From the NCBI GenBank assembly GCA_009787835.1, contig WQSN01000004.1, positions 48,420 through 112,419 of the forward strand: a DNA stretch of 64,000 nucleotides, written 5' to 3'. Origin of the DNA: Treponema sp. (GTDB lineage: Bacteria > Spirochaetota > Spirochaetia > Treponematales > Breznakiellaceae). The notes under the pieces are model-generated. The model did no database searches. It was not told the origin of the DNA and was given only the letters and a program-made list of their open reading frames with translations. Within the stretch, counting starts at the first letter, position 1. Every line of letters starts with the position of its first letter. The translations under genes and the position numbers were made by a program. This document shows positions 37,248-46,584 of this stretch, piece by piece.

Positions 37248-38223
37248 GTTTTTTCTCCTTGATTTTTTTGCTTTTTGCTTCTCTTATAGCACCTCTTGGA
37301 TGAGCGTAAGCGTATACCTTTTTAAGGTTTTCAATATTTACATGTGTGTAACGCTGGGTTGTGGAGATACTGGAATGTCCCAGCATTTCCTGCACGACCC
37401 GCACATCGCAGCCTGAGTTTACAAGATGTGTCGCGAAACTGTGGCGGAGCGAATGCGGATGTATGTTTTTTCCCAGTCCTGAATGCTGCGAATACCGAGA
37501 AATAATCCAGCGCACTCCCGCCGTTGATATCGGCCTTCCTTTCTTGCTTATAAAAAGAGAGCTTGTTTTTTCATCAGAACCGATAATCCTTAAACGGGCG
37601 GAACGCTGCGGAAGGTATTCGGTTATTGCCGTCTTTGCCTCATCAGAAAAAAACACATAACGCTGCTTTCCGCCCTTTCCCGTAATTCTGGCTTCTTCCA
37701 GATTGGCTGAAATATTTGCCATGGAAAGCGAGACAAGTTCGGATATGCGCAAACCCGCCGAGTACATTGAAAGAATAAGAGCCTTGTCCCTCTGCGGCCA
37801 GAGAATGCCGGCTGTTTCAGGAAGAGCGGCGAATCCAGCCATTTCATCTTCCCAAAGAACAGACGGTAAATAATGAGGCGTTTTTACATTCCTTAATGAA
37901 GAACACGGATTATCTTCCCTTTTGTTAAATCTTGTCATCCAGCGGTAAAACCCGCGGATAGTTGAAAGATGGCGGTTAATGCTTGAAGATGCCATGCGTT
38001 CCGCGGACAGGTCGGCGATGAATTTCTGCACCTCATACCCCAGCGCCTTTTCCGGAGTAATATCATGGTTGGCGCAGTAATTCGCATAACGCAGGAGATC
38101 ATTCCTGTACGCTTCAATGGTTCTTGCGGAACATCCCTTAACAAACTGAAGGTAGGAAAGATATTCCTCTACAGCCTGGGGATCATTTATTTTTACCGTC
38201 TTTTCCGCAATCTCATTTCTCAT
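37228..38223 (-). CDS. xerC: Tyrosine recombinase XerC-like
   Basis: 331 residues. The N-terminal SAM-like DNA-binding domain ([23 protein letters not shown]) is followed by a catalytic domain with Arg in [10 protein letters not shown], Lys in [26 protein letters not shown] and the nucleophile in QRYTHV. It resolves chromosome dimers at dif with a partner, probably the Xer protein encoded at 42.2-43.1 kb. The C-terminus has an extra basic tail ([15 protein letters not shown]). XerC versus XerD naming is by position only. Confidence 0.9.
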   Translation of the reverse strand: MRNEIAEKTVKINDPQAVEEYLSYLQFVKGCSARTIEAYRNDLLRYANYCANHDITPEKALGYEVQKFIADLSAERMASSSINRHLSTIRGFYRWMTRFNKREDNPCSSLRNVKTPHYLPSVLWEDEMAGFAALPETAGILWPQRDKALILSMYSAGLRISELVSLSMANISANLEEARITGKGGKQRYVFFSDEAKTAITEYLPQRSARLRIIGSDEKTSSLFISKKGRPISTAGVRWIISRYSQHSGLGKNIHPHSLRHSFATHLVNSGCDVRVVQEMLGHSSISTTQRYTHVNIENLKKVYAYAHPRGAIREAKSKKIKEKKHAQSND

Positions 38224-38253
38224 TTTTGATTTCTGTTTCCTCTTTGTCCCGCG

Positions 38254-40428
38254 TCATTCATCTTCCGCGCTGTGCAGATAATCACAGGCGGGGTTTATGC
38301 AAATCTTGTGAGCCCCGTGTTTCTTGTCGTATTTTTCAACCATGAAAAAACCGCATTTGGGGCAGTCCTGATTTACAGGTTTAAAGTGGCTGATAAAATC
38401 GCATTCAGGATAATTTGTACAGCCGTAAAATTCCTTGCCCTTGCCCTTTGTCTTGCGCGCGACAATATCGCCTGAGCATTTGGGGCACCTGGCAAGCGGT
38501 ATGGATTTTGTATTTCTGCATTCCGGGAATCCGGAACAGGCAAGGAAAAAACCAAAACGCCCGAGTTTTTTTACAAGCGGCTTGCCGCATTTTTCGCAGG
38601 AATATTCCGTTACTTCATCCAGGGTTCCTTTATACGATTCAATATTTTTGCTTACCTCATCTACCGCTGTTTTAAAAGGATACCAGAACTCTCTTATCAT
38701 TTCCGGCCAGCTAACTCTGCTTTCTTCCACTTCGTCAAGTTTCGTTTCCATGGAAGCAGTAAAATCAGAATCCACATAAAGCTGAAAATGTTCTACAAGC
38801 ACATCATTGATGAGTTTTCCAAGGACAGTAGGCACAAGCTGCTTGTTTGAGCGCGTAACGTAGTAACGATCCAGCAGAACTGAAATAATGGAGGCATAGG
38901 TCGAAGGGCGTCCTATGCCTTTTTCTTCCAGAGTGCGCACAATGGATGCGTCTGAATAACGCGCCGGTCCCTGGGTAAAGTGCTGCTCACTGTAAAATTT
39001 TTCCACTTTAACCATGTCATTCACTTTCAAAGACGGACATGAGCCGGAACTCTCCTCCCTTGATGCCAGGAGTTTTATAACTTTATAAAAACCTTTTTCA
39101 AGAAGTTTTGTTCCGCTGACGCGGAAAATTCCCTCTTCCGCCTGCGGCCCGGATCCGCAGATTACTTTAATATCAACGCTGATTGTCCTGCTCTTTGCGT
39201 TGCTCATCTGGCTTGAAACAAATCTCTCCCAAATAATCGCGTACAAACGGTGCTGATCTTTTGTTAAATATTCCTTTATTGAATCGGGAGTATATTCAGT
39301 ATATGTCGGCCTTATGGCTTCATGAGCGTCCTGCGCGTTTTTTCCTACTGTGTATTCAGCCGGCTTTTCAGGCAATTCATCAGGGTAATTTTTGCCTAGC
39401 CAGACGCGCACATCTTCAATAGCTGTTTTTGCTATGCGGACGCTGTCTGTGCGCATATAGGTGATAAGTCCGACTCTTGAAGAGCCGATACTCACACCTT
39501 CATAAAGCTGCTGCGCTACCTGCATGGTCTTGCGTGAGGTGAAACCAAGACGATTTGCCGCGGTCTGCTGCAGCTGAGAAGTTGTAAACGGCGCTTTGGG
39601 GCGTATGGTTTTATCGGTCTCGCGCACATCGGAAACAATGCAATCATTATTTTTTATTTTATCCATGATTGCGTTAACTTCTGTTTCGTTTTTCAATTCC
39701 GGTTTACTGTTGTTCCACAGCGCCAATTGAGCTGTATAAACTGATTTGCCTGATTTAAAATCCGCTTCCAGCGTCCAGTATTCTTCGGGAATAAAATTCT
39801 CTACTTCTTTTTCCCGTTCGCAGATCAGTCGCAATGCCACAGACTGAACGCGCCCGGCGGAAAGGCCGTTTTTAACTTTCTTCCAGAGCAAGGGCGAAAG
39901 ATTGTAGCCTACAAGCCTGTCCAGCACCCGGCGCGCTTTTTGCGCGGATACTTTAGCTTCATCAATTGTGCGCGGATTTAAAACAGCGTCTTTCACAGCC
40001 TGGGGGGTTATTTCATTAAAACTAATTCTTTCAATGGGAACCTGTTCTGTTTTGGCGTTAATTGAATTGCGCAAATGCCAGGCGATTGCCTCTCCTTCGC
40101 GATCATTATCACAGGCAAGCAAAACCTTGCCGGATTTTTTCGCGTCTGTCTGCAGTTCTTTCAGGATTTTTGCCCTGCCGCGCACTGTTATATATTCAGG
40201 TTCAAAATCATGATCAACATCTATCGCGGTACGCGATTTTGGCAAGTCAATTAAATGCCCCATGGACGCTTTTACATTGTAGGAAGGCCCCAGATATTTT
40301 TCTATTGTTTTTACCTTCCCGGGAGATTCAACAATTACAAGAATCTGCTTTTCCTGCTTTGGCGAGTTTCTATTTTTTACTGGGCTGCCCGCTTTTGAGC
40401 TTTTTTTTGCTTTTGTTTCAGCTGCCAT
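38254..40428 (-). CDS. topA: DNA topoisomerase I
   Basis: 724 residues. Type IA enzyme that relaxes negative supercoils. Order: a basic, low-complexity N-terminal 28 residues, TOPRIM domain (LVIVESPGKVKTIEKYLG; DNDREGEAIAWHL), active-site Tyr in GLITYMRTDS, and three C-terminal zinc-finger repeats (CEKCGKPLVKKLGRFGFFLAC; CPKCSGDIVARKTKGKGKEF; CPKCGFFMVEKYDKKHG). It lies 10 bp after dprA, an association common in bacteria. Confidence 0.96.
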   Translation of the reverse strand: MAAETKAKKSSKAGSPVKNRNSPKQEKQILVIVESPGKVKTIEKYLGPSYNVKASMGHLIDLPKSRTAIDVDHDFEPEYITVRGRAKILKELQTDAKKSGKVLLACDNDREGEAIAWHLRNSINAKTEQVPIERISFNEITPQAVKDAVLNPRTIDEAKVSAQKARRVLDRLVGYNLSPLLWKKVKNGLSAGRVQSVALRLICEREKEVENFIPEEYWTLEADFKSGKSVYTAQLALWNNSKPELKNETEVNAIMDKIKNNDCIVSDVRETDKTIRPKAPFTTSQLQQTAANRLGFTSRKTMQVAQQLYEGVSIGSSRVGLITYMRTDSVRIAKTAIEDVRVWLGKNYPDELPEKPAEYTVGKNAQDAHEAIRPTYTEYTPDSIKEYLTKDQHRLYAIIWERFVSSQMSNAKSRTISVDIKVICGSGPQAEEGIFRVSGTKLLEKGFYKVIKLLASREESSGSCPSLKVNDMVKVEKFYSEQHFTQGPARYSDASIVRTLEEKGIGRPSTYASIISVLLDRYYVTRSNKQLVPTVLGKLINDVLVEHFQLYVDSDFTASMETKLDEVEESRVSWPEMIREFWYPFKTAVDEVSKNIESYKGTLDEVTEYSCEKCGKPLVKKLGRFGFFLACSGFPECRNTKSIPLARCPKCSGDIVARKTKGKGKEFYGCTNYPECDFISHFKPVNQDCPKCGFFMVEKYDKKHGAHKICINPACDYLHSAEDE

Positions 40429-40437
40429 AACGCTTCC

Positions 40438-41433
40438 TTATAAATCAATCTCCAGATAATCTGCCATGGAAGATACAAGCTCCGAGGGGAGCAGCTCCCT
40501 TTTACCCGCTTTATTTCCGGGAATCTCATAATCACCGCTTTCTATATAATCAATATTCCATTTTTTTAGAATATCGGCAACAGAATATATTATTTCCGCT
40601 CCGTCATAAGCGAGCTTTACAGTGCCGCGTTTATCATATAACGCCCCGTCATGCCGCTGAATGCCGGTCGATGCCACCCAAAGATCCCTGCCCTGTTCCA
40701 GAGCGAAAGAAGCTGTATGAAGAGCGCCTGATTTTTGCGGAGCTTCAACAATTAAAACACTGCGCGACAGCGCAGATATTATCCTGTTCCGCGCCGGAAA
40801 ATTACCTTTATACGGGCGCGTACCCGGAGGATATTCGCTAATCAGCGCCCCCCCTGAATCAAGTATCTGTTTTGCAAGATGCCTGTTTGACGCGGGATAA
40901 ATTTCGTCCGTTCCTGATCCAAGCACCGCGTATCCCGGAACACCGCCCGCAAGATTTCCCCTGTGCGACATTGCGTCAATTCCAAGTGCAAGACCGGATA
41001 CCACAGAAATACCGGTCCGCCCTGCGCCGCAGGCCAGCAAAAAGCTCTGCGCTGACGCTTCAGGGCTTGGCTTTCTGGTGCCGACCATGCCAAGCAGCGG
41101 TTTCCCCGGATATGGAAGACGCCCTCTGTAAAAAATTACAGAAGGCGGATCATACATTTCCCGTAACATGGGCGGATAGGCTTCATCCTTCCACGACACC
41201 CACTCAATTGACCTCTTGCGGCAAATCGCGTCAATCTGTCCTGCCCTTGCGCAGACTTCATCAATATCCCAAAATTGATTCAATCCATGTTTTAATATAT
41301 TTTCTATATCACTCCTGAATTGTACAATAAAATCTTCCTCACGGTCAAAGATCTGAAGTAATTTTATACGATCCACAGGTTTTAAGCCTGGTAAAAGCGC
41401 TATGACCAAGTCCAAAATGCTCCGTTCACTCAT
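40438..41433 (-). CDS. dprA: DNA-processing protein DprA (Smf)
   Basis: About 331 residues from ATG 41433 (MSERSILDL), preceded by a G-run. The Rossmann-like domain shows LALGIDAMSHRGNLAGG, VLGSGTDEIYPASN, SEYPPGTRPYKGNFPARNR and LIVEAPQKSGALHTA. DprA loads RecA on incoming single-stranded DNA in competent bacteria and is widely kept even where competence is unknown. It overlaps the TPR gene by 8 bp and precedes topA. Its coding region contains a G7 run. Confidence 0.94.
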   Translation of the reverse strand: MSERSILDLVIALLPGLKPVDRIKLLQIFDREEDFIVQFRSDIENILKHGLNQFWDIDEVCARAGQIDAICRKRSIEWVSWKDEAYPPMLREMYDPPSVIFYRGRLPYPGKPLLGMVGTRKPSPEASAQSFLLACGAGRTGISVVSGLALGIDAMSHRGNLAGGVPGYAVLGSGTDEIYPASNRHLAKQILDSGGALISEYPPGTRPYKGNFPARNRIISALSRSVLIVEAPQKSGALHTASFALEQGRDLWVASTGIQRHDGALYDKRGTVKLAYDGAEIIYSVADILKKWNIDYIESGDYEIPGNKAGKRELLPSELVSSMADYLEIDL

Positions 41434-42172
41434 ACAGCATCCCCCTGATCGTGTCAATATTATTCAGCGCTTCATTGATAGTGTTTTTATCCTTTGTCCG
41501 GCTTATAATCCGTTCATAAAGATCAATTGCCTGTGAATTTCGGCCTGTCATATAATACGCCCTTGCAAGAACAAACATCGCGGGAATATCCGAAGAGCTT
41601 ATCTCAAGATTTTTTTCAAGAAGCGGAATTGCTTCCGCCGGTCTGTTAAGCTCAAATGCATAGAGCACGCCAAGACCGTACATCGGCCTTGTGTATGTGC
41701 TGTCAAGTTCTATAGCGCGCAAATACGCCTTTTCGCACAGGCTGTAATAATGATCCCTCTCTTTCTGTGCGTTAGTTGAAAATCCAATAACTGATTTTGC
41801 CACAACCCCTGCGGAAACTCCTGTTAAATTATAAAGCGCGGGATCTGTTGAATTAAAATAAATCGCCCTTTCCAGAGCGGAAAGTGCGTCCTGATGCATT
41901 CCCCTGTCCGCGAGCCTTGTCGCAAGAATTTTCCAGTATACTCCTGTTTGTGCGCCTTCCATTACATTCCGATCAATTTGCTCTTCATATAACGCAATTG
42001 CCCTTCTTAAGCCGTCAATGGTTTCAGGAGGACCTCCGCGCGGACTTATTTCCGCCATGCGGCGCGCCAGTTCCCTGTTCTGATTTCCCTGGCTGTGGTA
42101 CACAAGGTAAATTATTGATCCTATAACAAGAAAAAAGACAATGCCTATAATAATATCTTTTGCTCTTTTCAA
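41426..42172 (-). CDS. Membrane-anchored TPR protein
   Basis: 248 residues. A single N-terminal transmembrane helix (KDIIIGIVFFLVIGSIIYLVY) anchors a periplasm- or cytoplasm-facing array of about four tetratricopeptide repeats (ALSALERAIYFNSTDPALYNL; PLLEKNLEISSSDIPAMFVL; SQAIDLYERIISRTKDK). TPR proteins act as scaffolds. It sits between xerD and dprA, so a link to division or chromosome segregation is possible but unproven. The TTG start has AGGAG 9 nt upstream. Confidence 0.85.
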   Translation of the reverse strand: MKRAKDIIIGIVFFLVIGSIIYLVYHSQGNQNRELARRMAEISPRGGPPETIDGLRRAIALYEEQIDRNVMEGAQTGVYWKILATRLADRGMHQDALSALERAIYFNSTDPALYNLTGVSAGVVAKSVIGFSTNAQKERDHYYSLCEKAYLRAIELDSTYTRPMYGLGVLYAFELNRPAEAIPLLEKNLEISSSDIPAMFVLARAYYMTGRNSQAIDLYERIISRTKDKNTINEALNNIDTIRGMLYE

Positions 42173-42194
42173 TGTATTATTCTCCTGTCTCCTT

Positions 42195-43115
42195 TCAATC
42201 CGGCGCGTTCAGCCGGGGTAAATAACGGCGGTGATTCTCACGCAGAACGCCGACATCCACATGAGTATAAATCTGGGTTGTGGCGAGATCCGCGTGTCCC
42301 AGCAATTCCTGAACAGTTCTAAGGTCAGCGCCGCCTTCCAAAAGTCCTGTAGCGAAACTGTGACGCAGTGTATGAAGCCGCGATGATGTTCCCGCGAGGG
42401 CAGCGTTTTTCGCGTAATTTTTCCAGATGCCTTTTCTGGAAAGCCTCTTTCCGTTCCTCCCGATAAACAGCGCCTGGTTTTTCATGAAAGGCTGATTCCG
42501 GCTCACCTTCCCCGCGAGTTTCGGACGCGATTCTTCCAGATACTGTCTCAGCCGCAGCGCCGCTTCCGGTCCAAAAAGCGCGAGCCTTTCCTTATTCCCC
42601 TTTCCTTTGACTTTCGCAACTCCTCCTTCAAGATCAATATCCCTGATATTCAACCCTGCCGCCTCTGATACTCTCAATCCCGCGGAATAGATCATTTCAA
42701 AAAGACATCTGTCGCGGCATCCTACAGGATTGCTTGTGTCTACGGTATCCAAAAGCACTTCAATGGTTTTTTTATCCATTACCTCAGGAAGGCTTACCCT
42801 TCTTTTGGGACTCTCCAGAACAACAGCCGGATTATCGTCTGTTAATCCTTCGTCCATCGCAAAGCGGAAGAACGAGCGCAGAGCGGAAACCGCCTTTGCC
42901 GTTGACCTTGAATCAATTTTATCCGTTGTGCGCCTCATCGCAATATACACAGACAGTAAACTCGCGTCCGCTTCATCAAGATTTTTATTTTCAGCTTCCA
43001 GAAAATCAAGAAAGCGGCGTATTTCCAGACGGTAACAATCCATGGTCAGTACGCCCCTCCTCTCTATCGCGACAAGCCGGGAACAAAATCTTTTCAATAA
43101 ATCGGATTTTTCCAA
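42195..43115 (-). CDS. xerD: Tyrosine recombinase XerD-like
   Basis: 306 residues. N-terminal SAM-like fold and catalytic domain with SAGLRVSEAAGL (Arg), KGKGNKERL (Lys), HTLRHSFATGL, LLGHADL and QIYTHVD (Tyr). Partner or paralogue of the Xer protein at 37-38 kb. The TTG start directly follows the ftsZ stop. Being in the division operon fits a role at the septum, where Xer recombination is normally controlled by FtsK. Confidence 0.9.
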   Translation of the reverse strand: MEKSDLLKRFCSRLVAIERRGVLTMDCYRLEIRRFLDFLEAENKNLDEADASLLSVYIAMRRTTDKIDSRSTAKAVSALRSFFRFAMDEGLTDDNPAVVLESPKRRVSLPEVMDKKTIEVLLDTVDTSNPVGCRDRCLFEMIYSAGLRVSEAAGLNIRDIDLEGGVAKVKGKGNKERLALFGPEAALRLRQYLEESRPKLAGKVSRNQPFMKNQALFIGRNGKRLSRKGIWKNYAKNAALAGTSSRLHTLRHSFATGLLEGGADLRTVQELLGHADLATTQIYTHVDVGVLRENHRRYLPRLNAPD

Positions 43116-43116
43116 T

Positions 43117-44436
43117 CTATTCGTTCTCCGCTTTCTTCAGCGCGATCTTTTCATCTGCCTGATAATTATGATTTCTTATAACAGACGGGACATCCAAATC
43201 ATCCTGATACTCGCGCTGCGGAAGAAAATGCAGATATTCGGGATGTTTTGTCCTTTCCCTCATTTTCACAAAATCACTGTAATCAATAAAATCGGGAGGT
43301 TTTGGTTTGGCGCTTTCAGCCGGATTGGCTGTTACAATCCTTTCGCTGTTAAAGCCCGTGGCGATAACCGTTACCTGAATGTCATTGTTTAACTCAGGTT
43401 CAAAAAGAATGCCGTGAATAATATTTACATCCGGATCGCATTTTTCCCTGATGCTGTTGATAATATTGTTAATTTCAATGAGCGGAACGTCTTCAGGGCC
43501 TGCGATATTGATAAGCACATGGGTAGCTCCGTCAATATTGGTATCTTCGATAAGAGGACCGTCCATGGCGTTTTTAACGGCGTCCATGGCGCGGTTGGAG
43601 CCCGACCCGGTGCCGATGCTCAGCAAAGCGTCTCCCTTGTTTCGCATAACGCTCTTGACATCCGCGAAATCAATGTTTTTATAGCCGACCTTATTGATAA
43701 TGTCGCTGATTGCCTTTACTCCGTTGCATAAAACTTCATCCGCTTTTTTGAAAGTATCCCTGTAGGAAGGCATGCTGTCCATTATCTTTAAAAGATCCTG
43801 GTTTCTTGTAACAATAAGCGAATCGATATTTTCCCGTAATTTATCAAGACCCTTTAAAGCCAGATTCATTTTATAGCGGCCCTCGCATTCAAACGGAAGC
43901 GTTACAACCGCTACTGTCAGAATGCCCATCTCTTTAGCGACTTTCGCGATAATGGGAGCCGCGCCTGTTCCGGTTCCTCCGCCCATCCCCGCTGTAATAA
44001 TCACCATATCGGCGCCCTTGAGCACTTCGGCAATTGTATCAATGTCCTCTAACGCCGCCTTCTCGCCTTTTTCAGGTTCGCCTCCGGCTCCGTGCCCGCT
44101 TGTGATCTTCGCGCCTATCTGCACTTTAATATCCGCTTTGCTTTTTATTTCAAGGTCCTGGATATCGGTATTTGCCGCAATAAACTCGACTCCGTACAGG
44201 TTACTGGAAATCATAAGATTTAAGGCGTTCCCGCCGCCGCCGCCCGCTGATATTACCTTGATAATCGCAGGAAAAGATTTTGAACGCAGTCTTTCCGGAA
44301 TTATCTGTTGTTTATCAGAGTCGTCGGGTTGTTTGAATTTCAACACCTGATTTCTTTCGCGCAATGAAACAACCGGCGCAGGTTCATCCTGCAGATCGTT
44401 CATTTGTTTATTCTCATAAACCGCAACAATATTCAT
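43117..44436 (-). CDS. ftsZ: Cell division protein FtsZ
   Basis: About 439 residues from ATG 44436 (MNIVAVYENK), chosen for GAGGG 6 nt upstream; the extra 31 residues in the track have no support. Tubulin-like GTPase: GGGGNALNLM, GMGGGTGTGAAPIIAK (T4 loop), the T7-loop NVDFADVKSVM variant (NIDFADVKSVMRNKG). The C-terminal conserved peptide that binds FtsA is recognisable (DDLDVPSVIRNHN) but is followed by about 17 extra residues (YQADEKIALKKAENE). It has a 45-residue N-terminal extension before the core. It forms the Z ring. Confidence 0.96.
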   Translation of the reverse strand: MNIVAVYENKQMNDLQDEPAPVVSLRERNQVLKFKQPDDSDKQQIIPERLRSKSFPAIIKVISAGGGGGNALNLMISSNLYGVEFIAANTDIQDLEIKSKADIKVQIGAKITSGHGAGGEPEKGEKAALEDIDTIAEVLKGADMVIITAGMGGGTGTGAAPIIAKVAKEMGILTVAVVTLPFECEGRYKMNLALKGLDKLRENIDSLIVTRNQDLLKIMDSMPSYRDTFKKADEVLCNGVKAISDIINKVGYKNIDFADVKSVMRNKGDALLSIGTGSGSNRAMDAVKNAMDGPLIEDTNIDGATHVLINIAGPEDVPLIEINNIINSIREKCDPDVNIIHGILFEPELNNDIQVTVIATGFNSERIVTANPAESAKPKPPDFIDYSDFVKMRERTKHPEYLHFLPQREYQDDLDVPSVIRNHNYQADEKIALKKAENE

Positions 44437-44474
44437 TTTTTTCCCTCCTAAAAAAAGAATAATGCAATATTTTT

Positions 44475-44508
44475 TTGACTGGTTTAACGCCTTCGCGTTA
44501 ACTGTCAA
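44475..44508. repeat. Hairpin spanning the ftsA stop, upstream of ftsZ
   Basis: TTAACGC/GCGTTAA with a 4-nt loop and outer TTGAC/GTCAA arms. In the mRNA it is followed by A-rich sequence, not a T-run, so it is unlikely to terminate transcription. It may be an mRNA processing or stability element between ftsA and ftsZ. Confidence 0.5.
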
Positions 44509-45773
44509 GAAAATTCTTCTCTTAGCCACTCCTTTAATCTGTCTATAAGAGCGGCGCTCTTCTTGTCATTTTTTTTCATTTCAGAACTGTGTTCCGCGCC
44601 CAAAGACGCCCTTCTGTCTCCCTCCATCGCAAGCCCGATAACAGTCGCGTAAGAGGGAGTGCGGTACTCTTCTACCAGCCCTCCAAGCTCCTGCACCGGC
44701 AGGGGATATCCAAGTCTCGCAGGCAATTTAAGAATACTGTTCGCAAGTTCTACAACTCCCGTTAGCTGTGCCCCTCCGCCCGTTATTACAACACCGCCTC
44801 CAAGGGGACGCGGAAGATTTAACGTATCAAGATGATTTTTAATCATTTTAAAAATTTCTTCCATGCGGGGTTTAATAATTGTTAAAACCTGCGAACGCGG
44901 AATTGACATTGGCGGCCTTCCTCCCACTCCCGGAACAATGACAGTTTCATCATCATCAAGCAGATCATCCCAGCAGCATCCGGCTTCAATTTTTATTTTT
45001 TCCGCGTTTTCTATGGAAACATTTTTTATTATGGATATGTCGTTTGTAACTTGCGTCCCCCCCGCAGGTATAGTATATGTTGAATATGGAGTTCCGTCAA
45101 CATAAACAAGCACATCTGTTGTGCCGCCGCCTAAATCAATAACTGTTACTCCCAATTCTATCTCATCCTGGGTAAGAACAGCGCGTCCTGCGGCAAGCGT
45201 ATGCAGTATAAGTTCATTTACCCTGAAGCCAGCGCGATTAACGCACTTTATTAAATTCTGAGCGCCTGTAACAGTGCAGGTAATAATGTGCACCTCGCAT
45301 TCAAGACGAACCCCCATCATGTCAAGCGGATTGCGTATCCCTTTCTGATCGTCTACCTTGTAGTTCTGCGGAATTACTTCCAGTATCTGTTTATCTGTCG
45401 GTATTACTACGGCTTTTGCGGCTTCATGCACGCGATCAAGATCTTCCTGACTGATTTCCCTTGTATCCTTTTTTTTGCTGGAAACTCCCACAACTCCTTT
45501 TGAATTAAAACCATTTATGTGATTCCCTCCAATTCCTGTCCAGCAGTCAAGAATTTCAATACCACTCATCATTTCCGCATCTTCTATCGCCGCGACAATC
45601 GCTTTTAGAGTCGCTTCTATATTTACAATAACTCCCTTTCTCAGACCGGTAGAAGGACGCACGCCGGTTCCCATAATTTTAAGAATCCCGTCTTCGTCCC
45701 GTTCACAGACAATAACGCGTATAAATGCTGAACCAATATCAAGAGCCGTTACTATATTACCATTACCTGCCAT
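44505..45773 (-). CDS. ftsA: Cell division protein FtsA
   Basis: 422 residues. Actin-like ATPase that tethers FtsZ to the membrane: VTALDIGSAFIRVIVCE (phosphate 1), VTVIDLGGGTTDVLVY (phosphate 2), GGVVITGGGAQL (adenosine motif), and a C-terminal amphipathic membrane helix (ALIDRLKEWLREEFS). AAGGAG lies 7 nt before the ATG. It overlaps ftsQ by 11 bp. The coding region includes a G7 run. Confidence 0.96.
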   Translation of the reverse strand: MAGNGNIVTALDIGSAFIRVIVCERDEDGILKIMGTGVRPSTGLRKGVIVNIEATLKAIVAAIEDAEMMSGIEILDCWTGIGGNHINGFNSKGVVGVSSKKKDTREISQEDLDRVHEAAKAVVIPTDKQILEVIPQNYKVDDQKGIRNPLDMMGVRLECEVHIITCTVTGAQNLIKCVNRAGFRVNELILHTLAAGRAVLTQDEIELGVTVIDLGGGTTDVLVYVDGTPYSTYTIPAGGTQVTNDISIIKNVSIENAEKIKIEAGCCWDDLLDDDETVIVPGVGGRPPMSIPRSQVLTIIKPRMEEIFKMIKNHLDTLNLPRPLGGGVVITGGGAQLTGVVELANSILKLPARLGYPLPVQELGGLVEEYRTPSYATVIGLAMEGDRRASLGAEHSSEMKKNDKKSAALIDRLKEWLREEFS

Positions 45774-46584
45774 CGTATTGCTCCTTTAATTTATAAGAAC
45801 CCATACCGGATCTAAAATCTATCTCCTGCGGTTTCTGAGATTCAGATTCAAAAACATTTAACATAAGCAGCATATACCTAATTACATCTTCTGTCAAATT
45901 GTTTTCAATCCTAACCCTAATCGGACTGTGAACCGGATACAGGATAAGCTCAAAACCGTCCCATGCTTTTCTCTCGACGCGTATTTCAGAAATTGCAGCT
46001 AACAGATCGGGGGATTTTTCCGCTATAACAGAAATACTTTCAATCAGCGGCAGAAGCCCGGAAGGCAGCCTCATACCCAATTGCGGATTGTCAATTCCGG
46101 AAATAACCGGAACTTTATATGAAACAGATTCGAAATCCGTTATTTTAAAGAATACTCCCTTTTTGTCAACATATATCAGACGCTGTCCTGAGAGTGTATT
46201 TGTCAGAGCCGCCGCCGCCTCTTGCCTGGGAACAAGAAAAATTGATAATTTGTCCGGAAAACGTTTTGTAATTTTCGCGGATTCAATCAAAACATAACCG
46301 GAAAGTTTATCCTGTATCTCTTTGATATTTACCGAAACAAAAGATGACTTCTCATTTAAACCTGCGATTTTTATTATTTCCGCCCTGCTTAAACTTTCAA
46401 ATCCATGCACTTCTATTACAGAAAAAGGAATGAACGAGCTTATTCCAAAAAGCCAGATAATTTGAGCAATCAGGATAATTAAAGCTATAATCAGAAGCCT
46501 TTTAAGGCCTTTTTCTATCTTTTTGGAAGATTTGGTTTTTACGCCCGCATCTTCGCAGGCGGCGTATGAAAAATCAGATGTCAT
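45763..46584 (-). CDS. ftsQ: Cell division protein FtsQ/DivIB
   Basis: 273 residues. One transmembrane helix (RLLIIALIILIAQIIWLFGISSF) follows a short basic cytoplasmic N-terminus, then a periplasmic POTRA domain (FSVIEVHGFESLSRAEIIKIAGL) and beta domain (RFPDKLSIFLVPRQEA). It bridges early and late division proteins with FtsL. The ATG overlaps the ftsW stop (ATGA). Confidence 0.88.
   Translation of the reverse strand: MTSDFSYAACEDAGVKTKSSKKIEKGLKRLLIIALIILIAQIIWLFGISSFIPFSVIEVHGFESLSRAEIIKIAGLNEKSSFVSVNIKEIQDKLSGYVLIESAKITKRFPDKLSIFLVPRQEAAAALTNTLSGQRLIYVDKKGVFFKITDFESVSYKVPVISGIDNPQLGMRLPSGLLPLIESISVIAEKSPDLLAAISEIRVERKAWDGFELILYPVHSPIRVRIENNLTEDVIRYMLLMLNVFESESQKPQEIDFRSGMGSYKLKEQYDGR

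Noticed and set aside
40844-40852. G7 run in dprA as a phase-variable site
   Set aside because: Only 7 residues and encoding normal conserved residues (Ser-Gly-Gly-Ala); too short to suspect without population data. The same applies to the G7 run in ftsA near 45057-45063.
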